Shown one piece after another: positions 9,991-17,036 of a stretch of DNA of 64,000 bases. Made by a program: the position numbers and the translations under genes. The DNA comes from UBA2784 sp964494625. Lineage in GTDB: Bacteria > Pseudomonadota > Alphaproteobacteria > Micropepsales > Micropepsaceae. The notes beneath the pieces are model-generated. The model did no database searches and was not told where the DNA came from. It saw nothing but the letters and a program-made list of their open reading frames with translations. Positions within the stretch are counted from its first letter, which is position 1. Every line of letters begins with the position of its first letter. The stretch spans positions 1 to 64,000 of the forward strand of contig CAZBRT010000003.1 in assembly GCA_964494625.1 (NCBI GenBank), given 5' to 3'.

Positions 9991-10431
9991 GTGAATTTGT
10001 CAGCAACACTCAACGCGGAGATGCTCCAGCGGATCGCCGAGGCCGAAGCGGCCGTGGCGGCGCTTGCTGACGAGTATCTTGATTACGCGCGCGCCGATGT
10101 TGCCGAAATCAATTCCGGTATCACGACCCTTGCAGAGACCGTGAAGGCAGGCGGCGAAACAAAACCCCACGTCGCGCGCGTCTTTGCCGTTGCCCACAAT
10201 ATCAAGGGGCAGGCTGCGTCCTTCGGCTTTCCGCTGCTCACCGATGTTGCGGCCTCCATCTGCGGTCACACACGCCATGCCGACGGTGCCGACATGCGCA
10301 TGGCTGACGCTCTTGTCATGCATGGGGAAGCACTGTCCCAAATCCTTGAGGGTAATCTGAGGGACGACGGCGGTGCCGCGGGTGCAGCGCTGATCGCCCG
10401 TCTTGCTCCCGTCATGGCCCGGGAGGATTGA
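9991..10431 (+). CDS. Hpt-domain phosphotransfer protein
   Basis: Small 146-residue protein that is essentially one histidine phosphotransfer (Hpt) domain. The diagnostic H-x-x-K-G-x-x-x-x-x-G pattern is seen in VAHNIKGQAASFGF (about residues 69-82), with the histidine as predicted phospho-acceptor. It starts with GTG at 9991. No kinase or receiver gene is next to it. It stops 4 bases before the start codon of the pentapeptide-repeat gene, and its last codons contain that gene's ribosome-binding site (GGGAGG), so the two are almost certainly translated from one message. Confidence 0.85.
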   Translation: MNLSATLNAEMLQRIAEAEAAVAALADEYLDYARADVAEINSGITTLAETVKAGGETKPHVARVFAVAHNIKGQAASFGFPLLTDVAASICGHTRHADGADMRMADALVMHGEALSQILEGNLRDDGGAAGAALIARLAPVMARED

Positions 10432-10435
10432 GCGC

Positions 10436-11746
10436 ATGACCCTTGCCCGCGACCGCATCGTCTATCAGCGCCTGACGCAGCGCGATGCCCATATCATCGC
10501 GGCCAAGCACGAGATGCTGTTTGCCGGGCGGCTGGGTGGTGCACGCGCAGTCTTCGCGTTCTGTGATCTTTCGGGCGTTGACCTTTCCGGGCGCAATCTT
10601 GCGGATGCCGATTTCACCGGCGCGGTCCTTACCGAAGCAAATCTTGCAGGCTGCAAGCTCGAAAATGCAGTCTTCTTTGCCGCCGACCTGCGCCGGGCCG
10701 ACTTGTCCGAGTGCTCACTGCGGCGTGCCGACATCCGCGGCGCATGCCTGCGCGGGGCGAACCTGATCGGCGCGGACCTGTTTGAAGCGGATCTGCGGGA
10801 GGGCATCATTGCCGAGCGCGACCGCAAGGGCAGTCTCAAATTCCTGCGCCATGATGTCGGCCCGTCGGAAATGCCGGCGGCTCTCCTCGTCAACGCCAAT
10901 CTTGAGCGCGCCAAAATGAGCGGGATCGTCGCGATCCAGGCCGATTTTACCGACGCCAATATGCGCGGCTGCCGCCTTGTGCGCGCCAATCTGCGCCAGG
11001 TGAAAATGTCCGGCGCCAATCTCGAAAACGCGGATCTGTCGGGCAGCGATCTGACCGGTGCCGATCTTTCGGGCGCGGTGCTGACCGGCGCCAAGCTTGT
11101 CATGGCCATGGTTGACGGCGCGGATTTCACGGGCGCCCTCACCGATGCGCCCATGGGCAAGTCGGTCACGGATCTGGGCGAGCCGATCGAGGACATGCTG
11201 GCGCGCCATGTGCGCTGGGTCGAGACCAGCGGAGCCGAGGGCACGCCGGTCATGCTCGATGGCGTGGACCTTCGCCCGGTCAAAGGGCTTGTCCATCTCA
11301 ACCTGACGGCCCTCAGCGCCAACAAGGCTGTCTTCTATGGTCTTGATCTCAAAGGCGCCCAGTTGCAGGGCGCACAATTGCAGGGTGCAGACCTGCGCAA
11401 TACGTGCCTTGCCGGTGCCGATCTGCGTGGTGCCAATCTCAGGGACGCGCGGCTGGGCAGCACGGATCTGCGCGATGCCAATCTGGGGCCGCTCGTCCTC
11501 CATGGTGACCGGCTGATGCCGGCCCAGCTTTCGGGTGCCAATCTGCGCTATGCGGATTTGCGGGGCACGGATTTGCGCCATGCGGTGATGACAGGCGTCG
11601 ATGCGGCCTATGCCAATTTCGTCGGCGCCAATATGCGGCAGGCGGATTTTTCCCATGCCGTGCTGACCGGTGCGCAGATCACGCACTCATCGTTCCGCGA
11701 AACGGTGTTCGACGGTGCGACCGGCGTGAAGCTCATTTCACGCTGA
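10436..11746 (+). CDS. Large pentapeptide-repeat protein
   Basis: 436 residues, mostly A(D/N)LXX pentapeptide repeats expected to fold into a right-handed quadrilateral beta-helix. Three repeat blocks are visible: about residues 40-120, 150-240 and 310-430. They are separated by non-repeat inserts (RDRKGSLKFLRHD and a longer one containing EDMLARHVRWVETSG). The N-terminal 35 residues are helical and non-repetitive. No signal peptide or membrane segment, so a cytosolic role is likely. The start at 10436 is set by GGGAGG and coupling to the upstream Hpt gene. Function unknown; known relatives include DNA-mimic gyrase protectors and scaffolds, but the Hpt partner suggests a signalling output. 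Confidence 0.85.
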   Translation: MTLARDRIVYQRLTQRDAHIIAAKHEMLFAGRLGGARAVFAFCDLSGVDLSGRNLADADFTGAVLTEANLAGCKLENAVFFAADLRRADLSECSLRRADIRGACLRGANLIGADLFEADLREGIIAERDRKGSLKFLRHDVGPSEMPAALLVNANLERAKMSGIVAIQADFTDANMRGCRLVRANLRQVKMSGANLENADLSGSDLTGADLSGAVLTGAKLVMAMVDGADFTGALTDAPMGKSVTDLGEPIEDMLARHVRWVETSGAEGTPVMLDGVDLRPVKGLVHLNLTALSANKAVFYGLDLKGAQLQGAQLQGADLRNTCLAGADLRGANLRDARLGSTDLRDANLGPLVLHGDRLMPAQLSGANLRYADLRGTDLRHAVMTGVDAAYANFVGANMRQADFSHAVLTGAQITHSSFRETVFDGATGVKLISR

Positions 11747-11753
11747 ACGGTTT

Positions 11754-12674
11754 TCAGGTATCGGTGCGGCGGCGCATGGCCGCACTCGTCTGGGTGCGGA
11801 TGAAGGCGCCCAGCCGCTCGATCGACACATTGGCTTCCTTGCTGCCCAGCGCCTGAAAGAGGTGCGGCTGGCCGTCATAGACCTCCACCGACACGCGCAC
11901 ACCGGCACCCGCCGCACGCTCGCCGATGCGGCCAGCGTCGTCACGCAGGATTTCCTGCGCACCGGCATGGACCATGATCGGCGGCAGGCTGCGGTAATCA
12001 CCAAAGACCGGTGAAGCGAATTGCTCTGTCGGGCTTGCCCCGCCGAGATAAAACTGCGCGCATTGGGTCAGGGCGGCCCAGGTCATCATGCCGTCGCTCT
12101 CCGCATTGTCGAGGACGGAGGGGCCTGAAAGTGTCAAGTCCGCCCAGGGCGACATCGCCACAATGCAGGCAGGCATCGGCAAGTCCGCGTTGCGGATCGC
12201 CATGGCGACGCCAAGGGCAAGGCCGCCGCCCGAACAATCACCGGCAAGGGCGATTGCCTGTTCCGGCACTTTCTGGGCCAGCAGCCAGCGATAGGAATCA
12301 AGTCCGTCGCGCACCGCGCCGGGATAGGGACATTCCGGCGCGAGACGATAGGCAACCGACAGCGTCTGCGCGTCGGACGCAGCCGCCAGCCGGGCGGCCA
12401 AGGGGCGATGGGTTTCGGGGGAGCCGGAAATATATCCGCCGCCATGGAAGTAGAGGATGATCCGCTGGATCGGGCCGTCGGCGGGGTTCACCCATTCGCC
12501 GCGAACCTGGCCCATGGTCGCCGGCTCGAAGGCAATATCCTTGGGCAGCGTTCCGAAGCGGTTGGGCGGTTCGGCAAACCACGCGCGCATTTCCTCCAGC
12601 TTCACGCGGCCGATGATGGGGCGGCGGCGTGAACGGTTGGTGCGGGACTGCATTGTGTCCTGCCAGGCAGCCAT
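11754..12674 (-). CDS. Alpha/beta hydrolase, hormone-sensitive-lipase (esterase family IV) type
   Basis: 306-residue cytoplasmic esterase/lipase. The oxyanion-hole motif H-G-G-G-Y (YFHGGGYISGSPETHR) and nucleophile elbow G-D-C-S-G-G-G are the family IV signatures; the late acid region (EILRDDA) and catalytic histidine in QPHLFQ complete the triad. The start is taken at ATG 12674 (MAAWQDT); a longer frame to 12755 exists without support. Convergent with the pentapeptide-repeat gene (7-base gap). Natural substrate unknown. Confidence 0.85.
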   Translation of the reverse strand: MAAWQDTMQSRTNRSRRRPIIGRVKLEEMRAWFAEPPNRFGTLPKDIAFEPATMGQVRGEWVNPADGPIQRIILYFHGGGYISGSPETHRPLAARLAAASDAQTLSVAYRLAPECPYPGAVRDGLDSYRWLLAQKVPEQAIALAGDCSGGGLALGVAMAIRNADLPMPACIVAMSPWADLTLSGPSVLDNAESDGMMTWAALTQCAQFYLGGASPTEQFASPVFGDYRSLPPIMVHAGAQEILRDDAGRIGERAAGAGVRVSVEVYDGQPHLFQALGSKEANVSIERLGAFIRTQTSAAMRRRTDT

Positions 12675-12807
12675 GCGGGAATGCGTGCTCCGGTCCCAAA
12701 GGGAATCTGTCGTGGCGGCCAGTTTAACCGATTTGGACCGCTTGGCTGCAAGCACTGCAAGGGCGGATGGTGAATGCTGGAATGGACGCGAAGCGCCGCC
12801 CGGCGCC

Positions 12808-12843
12808 CCGCCTCATCTCCCTCGGGGGGAAGGGGAGAGGCGG
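12808..12843. repeat. Palindromic intergenic repeat
   Basis: Imperfect inverted repeat in the 244-base gap between the esterase start and the Hsp20 end: arms CCGCCTC (808-814) and GAGGCGG (837-843), extended inward by a TCTCC/GGGGA stretch around a CGGGGGGA loop. Similar GC-rich palindromes with CCCTC and GGGGAGAGG cores occur near 34951 and 49554. No T-tract follows, so it is not a convincing intrinsic terminator. The rest of the gap shows no gene. Confidence 0.55.
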
Positions 12844-12918
12844 ATTCAAGTCCGGGCGGCGCATCGTCGTCAGACGCCTTCAGGCTGGTGGCCGCGAGGC
12901 GTCAGCATTTCAGGCTTG

Positions 12919-13380
12919 TCAGGCCGCGGCCACGATCCGCGGTTCGGATTTCGCGTCCGGATTGGCACCGATATTGATGCGACGGGGGCGCTTGGCCTCC
13001 GGCACGATGCGCGCGAGTTCGATGTGGAGCAGGCCGTGCTCAAGATTTGCCCCGCTCACCTCGACATATTCGGCAAGCTGGAAGCGGCGCTCGAAATTGC
13101 GCGCGGCGATGCCCTGGAACAGGATCTGGCCCTTGTCGGCCTCGACGTCCTGCTTGCGGCCGGTGACGGTCAGCACGCCTTCCTTCACTTCGATCGCAAG
13201 GTCCCTTTCGGCAAAACCTGCAACCGCCATGGTGATGCGGTAGGCGTTCTCGGCGGTGCGCTCAATGTTGTAAGGCGGCCAGGACGGCGCCTCGCCCGGA
13301 TTGGCGGCATTGTCGAAAAGCTGCGACAGGCGGTCAAAGCCGACGGTGGAACGGTAAAGGGGTGAAAGATCAAAACGCAT
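12919..13380 (-). CDS. Hsp20-family small heat shock protein (IbpA-like)
   Basis: 153-residue alpha-crystallin-type chaperone that holds unfolding proteins. It begins MRFDLSPLYRSTVGFDRL, as in IbpA/HspH proteins, and contains the alpha-crystallin domain (about residues 35-125) with the A-x-x-x-n-G-x-L motif in VKEGVLTVTG and the second in LEHGLLHIEL. The C-terminal anchor I-x-I appears as RRINIG. The start at 13380 has a strong AAGGAGG Shine-Dalgarno, which lies within the predicted RNA-thermometer hairpin. A sigma-32-like promoter lies about 105 bases upstream. Confidence 0.93.
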   Translation of the reverse strand: MRFDLSPLYRSTVGFDRLSQLFDNAANPGEAPSWPPYNIERTAENAYRITMAVAGFAERDLAIEVKEGVLTVTGRKQDVEADKGQILFQGIAARNFERRFQLAEYVEVSGANLEHGLLHIELARIVPEAKRPRRINIGANPDAKSEPRIVAAA

Positions 13381-13480
13381 GGACGTCCTCCTTGGTGAGC
13401 GACATTCGGTGCATCCCCCGATGGGCAGATGCTTGCTGTTGGCGCCGGATCCGGGAACCCCTGATGGGCATTCCCTCCGG
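13381..13480 (-). promoter_or_regulatory. ROSE-like RNA thermometer in the hsp20 leader
   Basis: The roughly 100-nt leader can form three hairpins: GGGAA/TTCCC with an inner CCC/GGG, GCATC/GATGC with inner CCC/GGG, and a final short hairpin that masks the Shine-Dalgarno. The last one reads TCGCTC-ACCAA-GGAGGA (anti-SD at 13398-13402, SD at 13386-13393), matching the ROSE-type U(U/C)GCU motif opposite GGAGGA with the characteristic G opposite G. ROSE elements control hsp20 translation in alphaproteobacteria. Assignment is by motif and position; folding was not computed. Confidence 0.68.
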
Positions 13481-13485
13481 CACAA

Positions 13486-13517
13486 CTGAGGTAGGAACGG
13501 GGTTCGCCGGGTTCAAG
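13486..13517 (-). promoter_or_regulatory. Candidate RpoH (sigma-32) promoter of hsp20
   Basis: On the minus strand CTTG (13514-13517) is followed after 18 bases by CCTACCTCAG (13486-13495). The alphaproteobacterial RpoH consensus is CTTG-N17/18-CYTATNTNNG; only one position of the -10 element deviates. It sits about 105 bases before the Hsp20 start, leaving room for the thermometer leader. Confidence 0.65.
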
Positions 13518-13537
13518 GGGGAGGCATCAGGCACCGG

Positions 13538-13574
13538 AAAAGCAAAGGGCGGCACCGGGTTACCGGCACCGCCC
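13538..13574 (-). terminator. Rho-independent terminator after the DUF3011 gene
   Basis: Minus-strand hairpin GGGCGG-TG-CCGG / CCGG-TG-CCGCCC (13547-13574, loop TAAC, two G-U pairs in the middle) followed by TTTGCTTTT. It lies 24 bases past the stop of the DUF3011 gene and just before the hsp20 promoter, insulating the two units. Confidence 0.8.
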
Positions 13575-13598
13575 TCCGCATCCTCGAAAGGAATGCGC

Positions 13599-14249
13599 TT
13601 ACCAGTTGAAGCTTGTCACTGTGCCGTTGCGCACCGTGCATTCAATGTCATAGCGGCGAACGTCGCGGCGGCCATATTTCGCGGTGAAGCGGGCCTCGAC
13701 CTCGAACTTGCGGCGGCCGCGCGGGTTGACCGAATAGACCTCGTCAACGGTCACGCTGCGTCCGCCATCGGCGCGCACCTGGGCCGACGCATAATTGGCA
13801 CAAGCCTTGACCGCGTCGGTGCGGCCATAGCCGCGGTCCCGGCGACCCTCGTCGTCGTCTTCGAGAATTGCTGCAATGATGCCAAGCGCGATGATGGCGC
13901 CAATGGCTTCACCTGCACCGATATCGCCACCACCGCCACTGTCAGGATAGTAGTCGTCGTCGCGGTCACGGCCGTCTCCGGCGTGGCCTGCGCCGACAAT
14001 GAATTCGGCCCGGCAACCCTGGTCAACCCAGATGCCGCGACGGTCATAACCCCAAGTCGAGCCGTAATCGCAGGGCGAGCTCGACTTCTGGCGGTAGACA
14101 TCGACGCCGCCACGCGTATCAACAGGACAGTAATTGTAGGAATAGCCGCCCGAGCCGCAGGTGATCACCTGGGTGCGCGCCTCGGCAGGCGATGACGCCA
14201 GCGCAAGCGCCGTTACGGCTGCTGCGGCGGTGAGTGCATATTTGAGCAT
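13599..14249 (-). CDS. DUF3011 exported protein with glycine-rich membrane segment
   Basis: 216 residues with a signal peptide (MLKYALTAAAAVTALALASSPAEA). The mature N-terminus has the DUF3011 pattern: CGSGG...YCPVD, SSPCDYGSTWGYD, then GIWVDQGCRAEF with conserved cysteines. A central glycine/isoleucine segment (IGAGEAIGAIIALGIIAAIL) could insert in or associate with a membrane, and the C-terminal 80 residues (VKACANYASAQV...FEVEARFTAKYG) form a separate basic domain. Start at 14249 is supported by GGGGAT and the signal peptide. Function unknown; the family binds envelope material in other bacteria by inference only. Confidence 0.75.
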   Translation of the reverse strand: MLKYALTAAAAVTALALASSPAEARTQVITCGSGGYSYNYCPVDTRGGVDVYRQKSSSPCDYGSTWGYDRRGIWVDQGCRAEFIVGAGHAGDGRDRDDDYYPDSGGGGDIGAGEAIGAIIALGIIAAILEDDDEGRRDRGYGRTDAVKACANYASAQVRADGGRSVTVDEVYSVNPRGRRKFEVEARFTAKYGRRDVRRYDIECTVRNGTVTSFNW

Positions 14250-14309
14250 TCGATATCCCCGTGATTTGTTCCCGGATGCGAGTTTCTGCCCGAACGGCAA
14301 AACGCGCAA

Positions 14310-14347
14310 GCCCGGCGCTTTGGCTGGGGTCCCTTGTCGCGCCGGGC
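14310..14347. other. 9-bp inverted repeat between two minus-strand genes
   Basis: GCCCGGCGC (14310-14318) and GCGCCGGGC (14339-14347) form a perfect 9-bp stem with a 20-base loop. It lies between the small membrane-protein gene and the DUF3011 gene and is followed on the plus strand by a perfect 11-bp tandem repeat (CCTGAATGGTG, 14349-14370). No T-tract. It may be a Rho-assisted terminator or an operator. Confidence 0.5.
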
Positions 14348-14391
14348 ACCTGAATGGTGCCTGAATGGTGGCGCCGGGTAATGCTCCGAAT

Positions 14392-14793
14392 TCATCCGGC
14401 AAGCCGTTGCAAATGCAGCCAGCTCAACAATCCGAGCACGAAAATCATCACATAAATGACGATGTTGGCCACAAAGGTCGGAACCGGGCGCCGGATGAGG
14501 CGCTCCAGCTGGGAAGCGATCCAGCGGCCTTCCTCAGGATTGACCGATTTGGCCCGCCATGCCCCCGTCATCAGCCAAGAGCGGATGCTGTCGAGGATGC
14601 AGGTGTCGCGGTTGACCAGCCATTGCAGCAGGGTCGCGAAAACAAAGCCCATATGGACCCATAGAGCGGTGGCGTCAGGAATGAGCCAGCCAAAGCAGGC
14701 ATAGCCGAGCGCACCCCAATGCGCCCAATGCAGCGCCGAAAGCGCAAAGCGGCGTGCGGGCGAAAGCTGCCCTGCCGAATCAGAACCCGTCAT
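14392..14793 (-). CDS. Small integral membrane protein of unknown function
   Basis: 133 residues with three hydrophobic segments at about 20-40, 44-62 and 107-129, consistent with a three-pass inner-membrane protein. Between segments 2 and 3 is a polar loop with NRDTCILDSIRSWL and NPEEGRW, which look conserved-type but which I cannot assign to a family. It lies upstream of the DUF3011 gene and downstream of the tag gene on the same strand. No function can be proposed. Confidence 0.6.
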   Translation of the reverse strand: MTGSDSAGQLSPARRFALSALHWAHWGALGYACFGWLIPDATALWVHMGFVFATLLQWLVNRDTCILDSIRSWLMTGAWRAKSVNPEEGRWIASQLERLIRRPVPTFVANIVIYVMIFVLGLLSWLHLQRLAG

Positions 14794-14860
14794 TCAAGCG
14801 CCCCGCAAAATTCCCTTGGGCGCACCATCAGGGCCAGCCCGGGCAAGGTCAAGCAGGGCA

Positions 14861-15460
14861 TCAAGCGAGCTTCACTGTCTTGGCAAGCCGCGCGACTTCC
14901 TGATGGCGGAAGCAGGTGACGAGATGATCGTTCACCATGCCCACAGCCTGGGCAAAGGCATAAACAATCGTCGGCCCGCAGAAATTGAAGCCGCGTGCTT
15001 TCAGGTCCTTTGAAAGGCGCTGCGACATGGGTGTCTGCGCCTGCACGTCCTTCATCGTGCGCAGCGTGTTCTGCTGCGGGCGGCCATCGACGAATTGCCA
15101 GAGGTAGCGCGCAAAGCCGCCTTTTTCCTTCTCCTCGATATCGAGCCACGCGCGCGCGCTTCTGATCGTGCTCTCGATCTTGCCGCGGTGGCGGATGATG
15201 CCCGCGTCGGCCAAGAGGCGGTTCACATCCTTCTCACCATAGCGGGCGATGCGCGCGGGCTCGAAATTGTGCAAGGCCTTGCGGAAGTTTTCCCGCTTTT
15301 TCAGGATCGTGATCCAGGAGAGCCCCGCCTGAAAGCCGTCCAGGATGAGCTTTTCCCACAAAGCGCGGCTGTCCGTTTCCGGCACGCCCCATTCGGTGTC
15401 GTGATAGGCGACATAGAGCGGGTCTTCGCCCGGCCACGGACAGCGCAGCTTTTCTGCCAT
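14861..15460 (-). CDS. tag: DNA-3-methyladenine glycosylase I
   Basis: 199-residue base-excision repair enzyme that removes 3-methyladenine from alkylated DNA. The N-terminal CPWPGEDPLYVAYHDTEWGVP matches the Tag signature (zinc-binding cysteine and the DTEWG substrate-pocket motif), followed by FQAGLSWITILKKRENFRKA and the C-terminal zinc ligands in HLVTCFRH. Length fits the family. The start overlaps the stop of the upstream VOC-protein gene by one base (TGATG), implying translational coupling. Confidence 0.95.
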   Translation of the reverse strand: MAEKLRCPWPGEDPLYVAYHDTEWGVPETDSRALWEKLILDGFQAGLSWITILKKRENFRKALHNFEPARIARYGEKDVNRLLADAGIIRHRGKIESTIRSARAWLDIEEKEKGGFARYLWQFVDGRPQQNTLRTMKDVQAQTPMSQRLSKDLKARGFNFCGPTIVYAFAQAVGMVNDHLVTCFRHQEVARLAKTVKLA

Positions 15461-16008
15461 CAGTGGCGCGCTTTCGATTTGGTCATCGCCTTGCTTTTGG
15501 TCTTCACCGGCGGTTTTGCTTTCGAGGCCAATTTCGCGCCCTTCTTGGGCCCCAGTGTTTTGGCAATTGCGGCTTTTGTCTTCTTCGCCTTGTTGCCGTC
15601 CTTGGTTGCAGTTTTTGCAGCAACGGGCGGCGGCAGATGGACAGCTTCGATCTTGTTGCCGTCAGGATCGCGCACGAAAGCCGCATAGTAATCGGGTGTG
15701 TATTCCGGGCGCAGGCCGGGGGCGCCGTCCGACTTGCCGCCATTGGCGAGCGCTGCCGCGTGGAAGCGGTCAACCGCCTTGCGGTCGGGCGCGGCAAAAC
15801 AGATATGCACCCCGTTGCCGGCCGATTGCTGGCCGCCGTCATGCGGCGCGCCGATCCAGAACTCGGGCGCTTTCGCACCATATCCTGCTGCGTGCGGCAA
15901 GTAGTCGGCGACACGGGAAAAGCCGAGCGCACCACAAATGGCATCGTAGAATTTGGCGGCGCGTACCGTGTCGTTCACGCCGACGGACACATGGGAGAGC
16001 ATGGGCAT
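15460..16008 (-). CDS. VOC-family (glyoxalase-like) protein with Lys/Ala-rich tail
   Basis: 182 residues. The first ~125 form one vicinal-oxygen-chelate domain: LSHVSVGVNDTVRAAKFYDAICGALGF at the start (metal-ligand histidine), HICFAAPDR in the middle and YAAFVRDPDGNKIEAVHLP at the end. The remaining ~55 residues are almost entirely Lys, Ala, Thr, Pro (KAKKTKAAIAKTLGPKKGAK and on), resembling H1-like or nucleic-acid-binding tails. The tail is not part of the VOC fold. Coupled to tag by a TGATG overlap, so a role in damage handling is possible but unproven. Confidence 0.8.
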   Translation of the reverse strand: MPMLSHVSVGVNDTVRAAKFYDAICGALGFSRVADYLPHAAGYGAKAPEFWIGAPHDGGQQSAGNGVHICFAAPDRKAVDRFHAAALANGGKSDGAPGLRPEYTPDYYAAFVRDPDGNKIEAVHLPPPVAAKTATKDGNKAKKTKAAIAKTLGPKKGAKLASKAKPPVKTKSKAMTKSKARH

Positions 16009-16083
16009 GTCTTGTTCCTCGGGAGGCAGGTTACTTGGGAGTCAGGTTCCTTGGGCGTGGAGCACGATCAAGAGCGGGCCCAA

Positions 16084-16971
16084 TCAAGCGGGCAGGACGG
16101 CGCGCCACCATTCATCCTTGTCAACTTCAATCCGGTTGCCGCCGCAGGTCAATGGTGTGCCTGCGGCAATCGCATCGGCAAGATGGTCGAGGCGCAATTG
16201 GGCGAGGGCAACATACCCTGAGGCCGTGATTGCTGCGCTGCGCAATTCACCGATGGCATGGTCCGCCGCCATGACGGGTGTCCCGGGCGGCGGCGTCTGC
16301 GCGTGCCCATGCCCATGCCCAAGGATGGCGACCAGCCGCTTGCGGGTGCTGGCACGGTGTTTCATGCGCGAGGTGACTTCCTGCCCCACATAGCATCCCT
16401 TGCGGAAATCAACGCCATGCGTTTCCTCAAAATTGACGTCGAGCAGAAAGAATCGCTCGGGTTCAAGGTCGCCTGACGCCGGCACATGGCGCGTGATGCG
16501 CAGGCGCTCATGGGCGGCTAAGTCGAGGGGTGGTGCTGCGGCGACAAGGTGAAGCAATGCAGCGCGCGGACCCATCAGGCGCTGGCCCAGTGCCGCGTCG
16601 CGCGGATCGGGAAAGATCTCCACGCCTTCAGGGGGTGCTGGCAGCTCCCCCATCGCCAGGGCCGAGGCATGGGTGGACGACAGGTCGCTGATCGCAATCT
16701 TGGCCCGCAGCCGGTAAAGCGTCAGGCGGCGAAGAAGGTCGGCTGCCCGCTCTTTTGACACGTCGATCAGGAATGTGCCGTCATGTGCGGCCACAAAAAA
16801 GTCGGTGATGATCTTGCCCTGCGGCGTCAAAAGTGCCGCAAAGATGCCGCGCCCCGGCACGACCTTGCCCATGTCGTTCGAGACAAGTCCCTGCAGGAAA
16901 CCACGCGCATCGTCGCCCTTCACTTGAAGGACGGCGCGTGTGTCATCGAGATACATGCCGGACAGGTTCAT
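16084..16971 (-). CDS. ygfZ: YgfZ/GcvT-family folate-binding Fe-S maturation factor
   Basis: 295-residue tetrahydrofolate-binding protein that helps assemble or repair Fe-S enzymes. The diagnostic K-G-C-Y-x-G-Q-E motif occurs as FRKGCYVGQEVTSRM, and the N-terminal FLQGLVSNDM and LTPQGKIITDFFV blocks are typical. A short His/Gly insertion (GHGHGHAQTPPPG) lies after RLVAILG. The gene is divergent from the glycosyltransferase gene with only about 65 bases between starts. Confidence 0.9.
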   Translation of the reverse strand: MNLSGMYLDDTRAVLQVKGDDARGFLQGLVSNDMGKVVPGRGIFAALLTPQGKIITDFFVAAHDGTFLIDVSKERAADLLRRLTLYRLRAKIAISDLSSTHASALAMGELPAPPEGVEIFPDPRDAALGQRLMGPRAALLHLVAAAPPLDLAAHERLRITRHVPASGDLEPERFFLLDVNFEETHGVDFRKGCYVGQEVTSRMKHRASTRKRLVAILGHGHGHAQTPPPGTPVMAADHAIGELRSAAITASGYVALAQLRLDHLADAIAAGTPLTCGGNRIEVDKDEWWRAVLPA

Positions 16972-17036
16972 GGGTGCGATATGTCACAGAGGATCGTCGG
17001 CTTCACAAGTGTCCGGGCTCTCCATATAAGCAGGTG

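Noticed and set aside
10715..11686. Minus-strand open frame (323 codons) opposite the pentapeptide-repeat gene
   Set aside because: Its regular IGxxQ/RAxQIR pattern is the mirror image of the pentapeptide repeats; no start signal or family match.
10436..11746. Repetitive DNA in the pentapeptide gene as a CRISPR-like array
   Set aside because: The repetition is protein-level (degenerate 15-nt units), with no fixed repeat-spacer structure and no cas genes.
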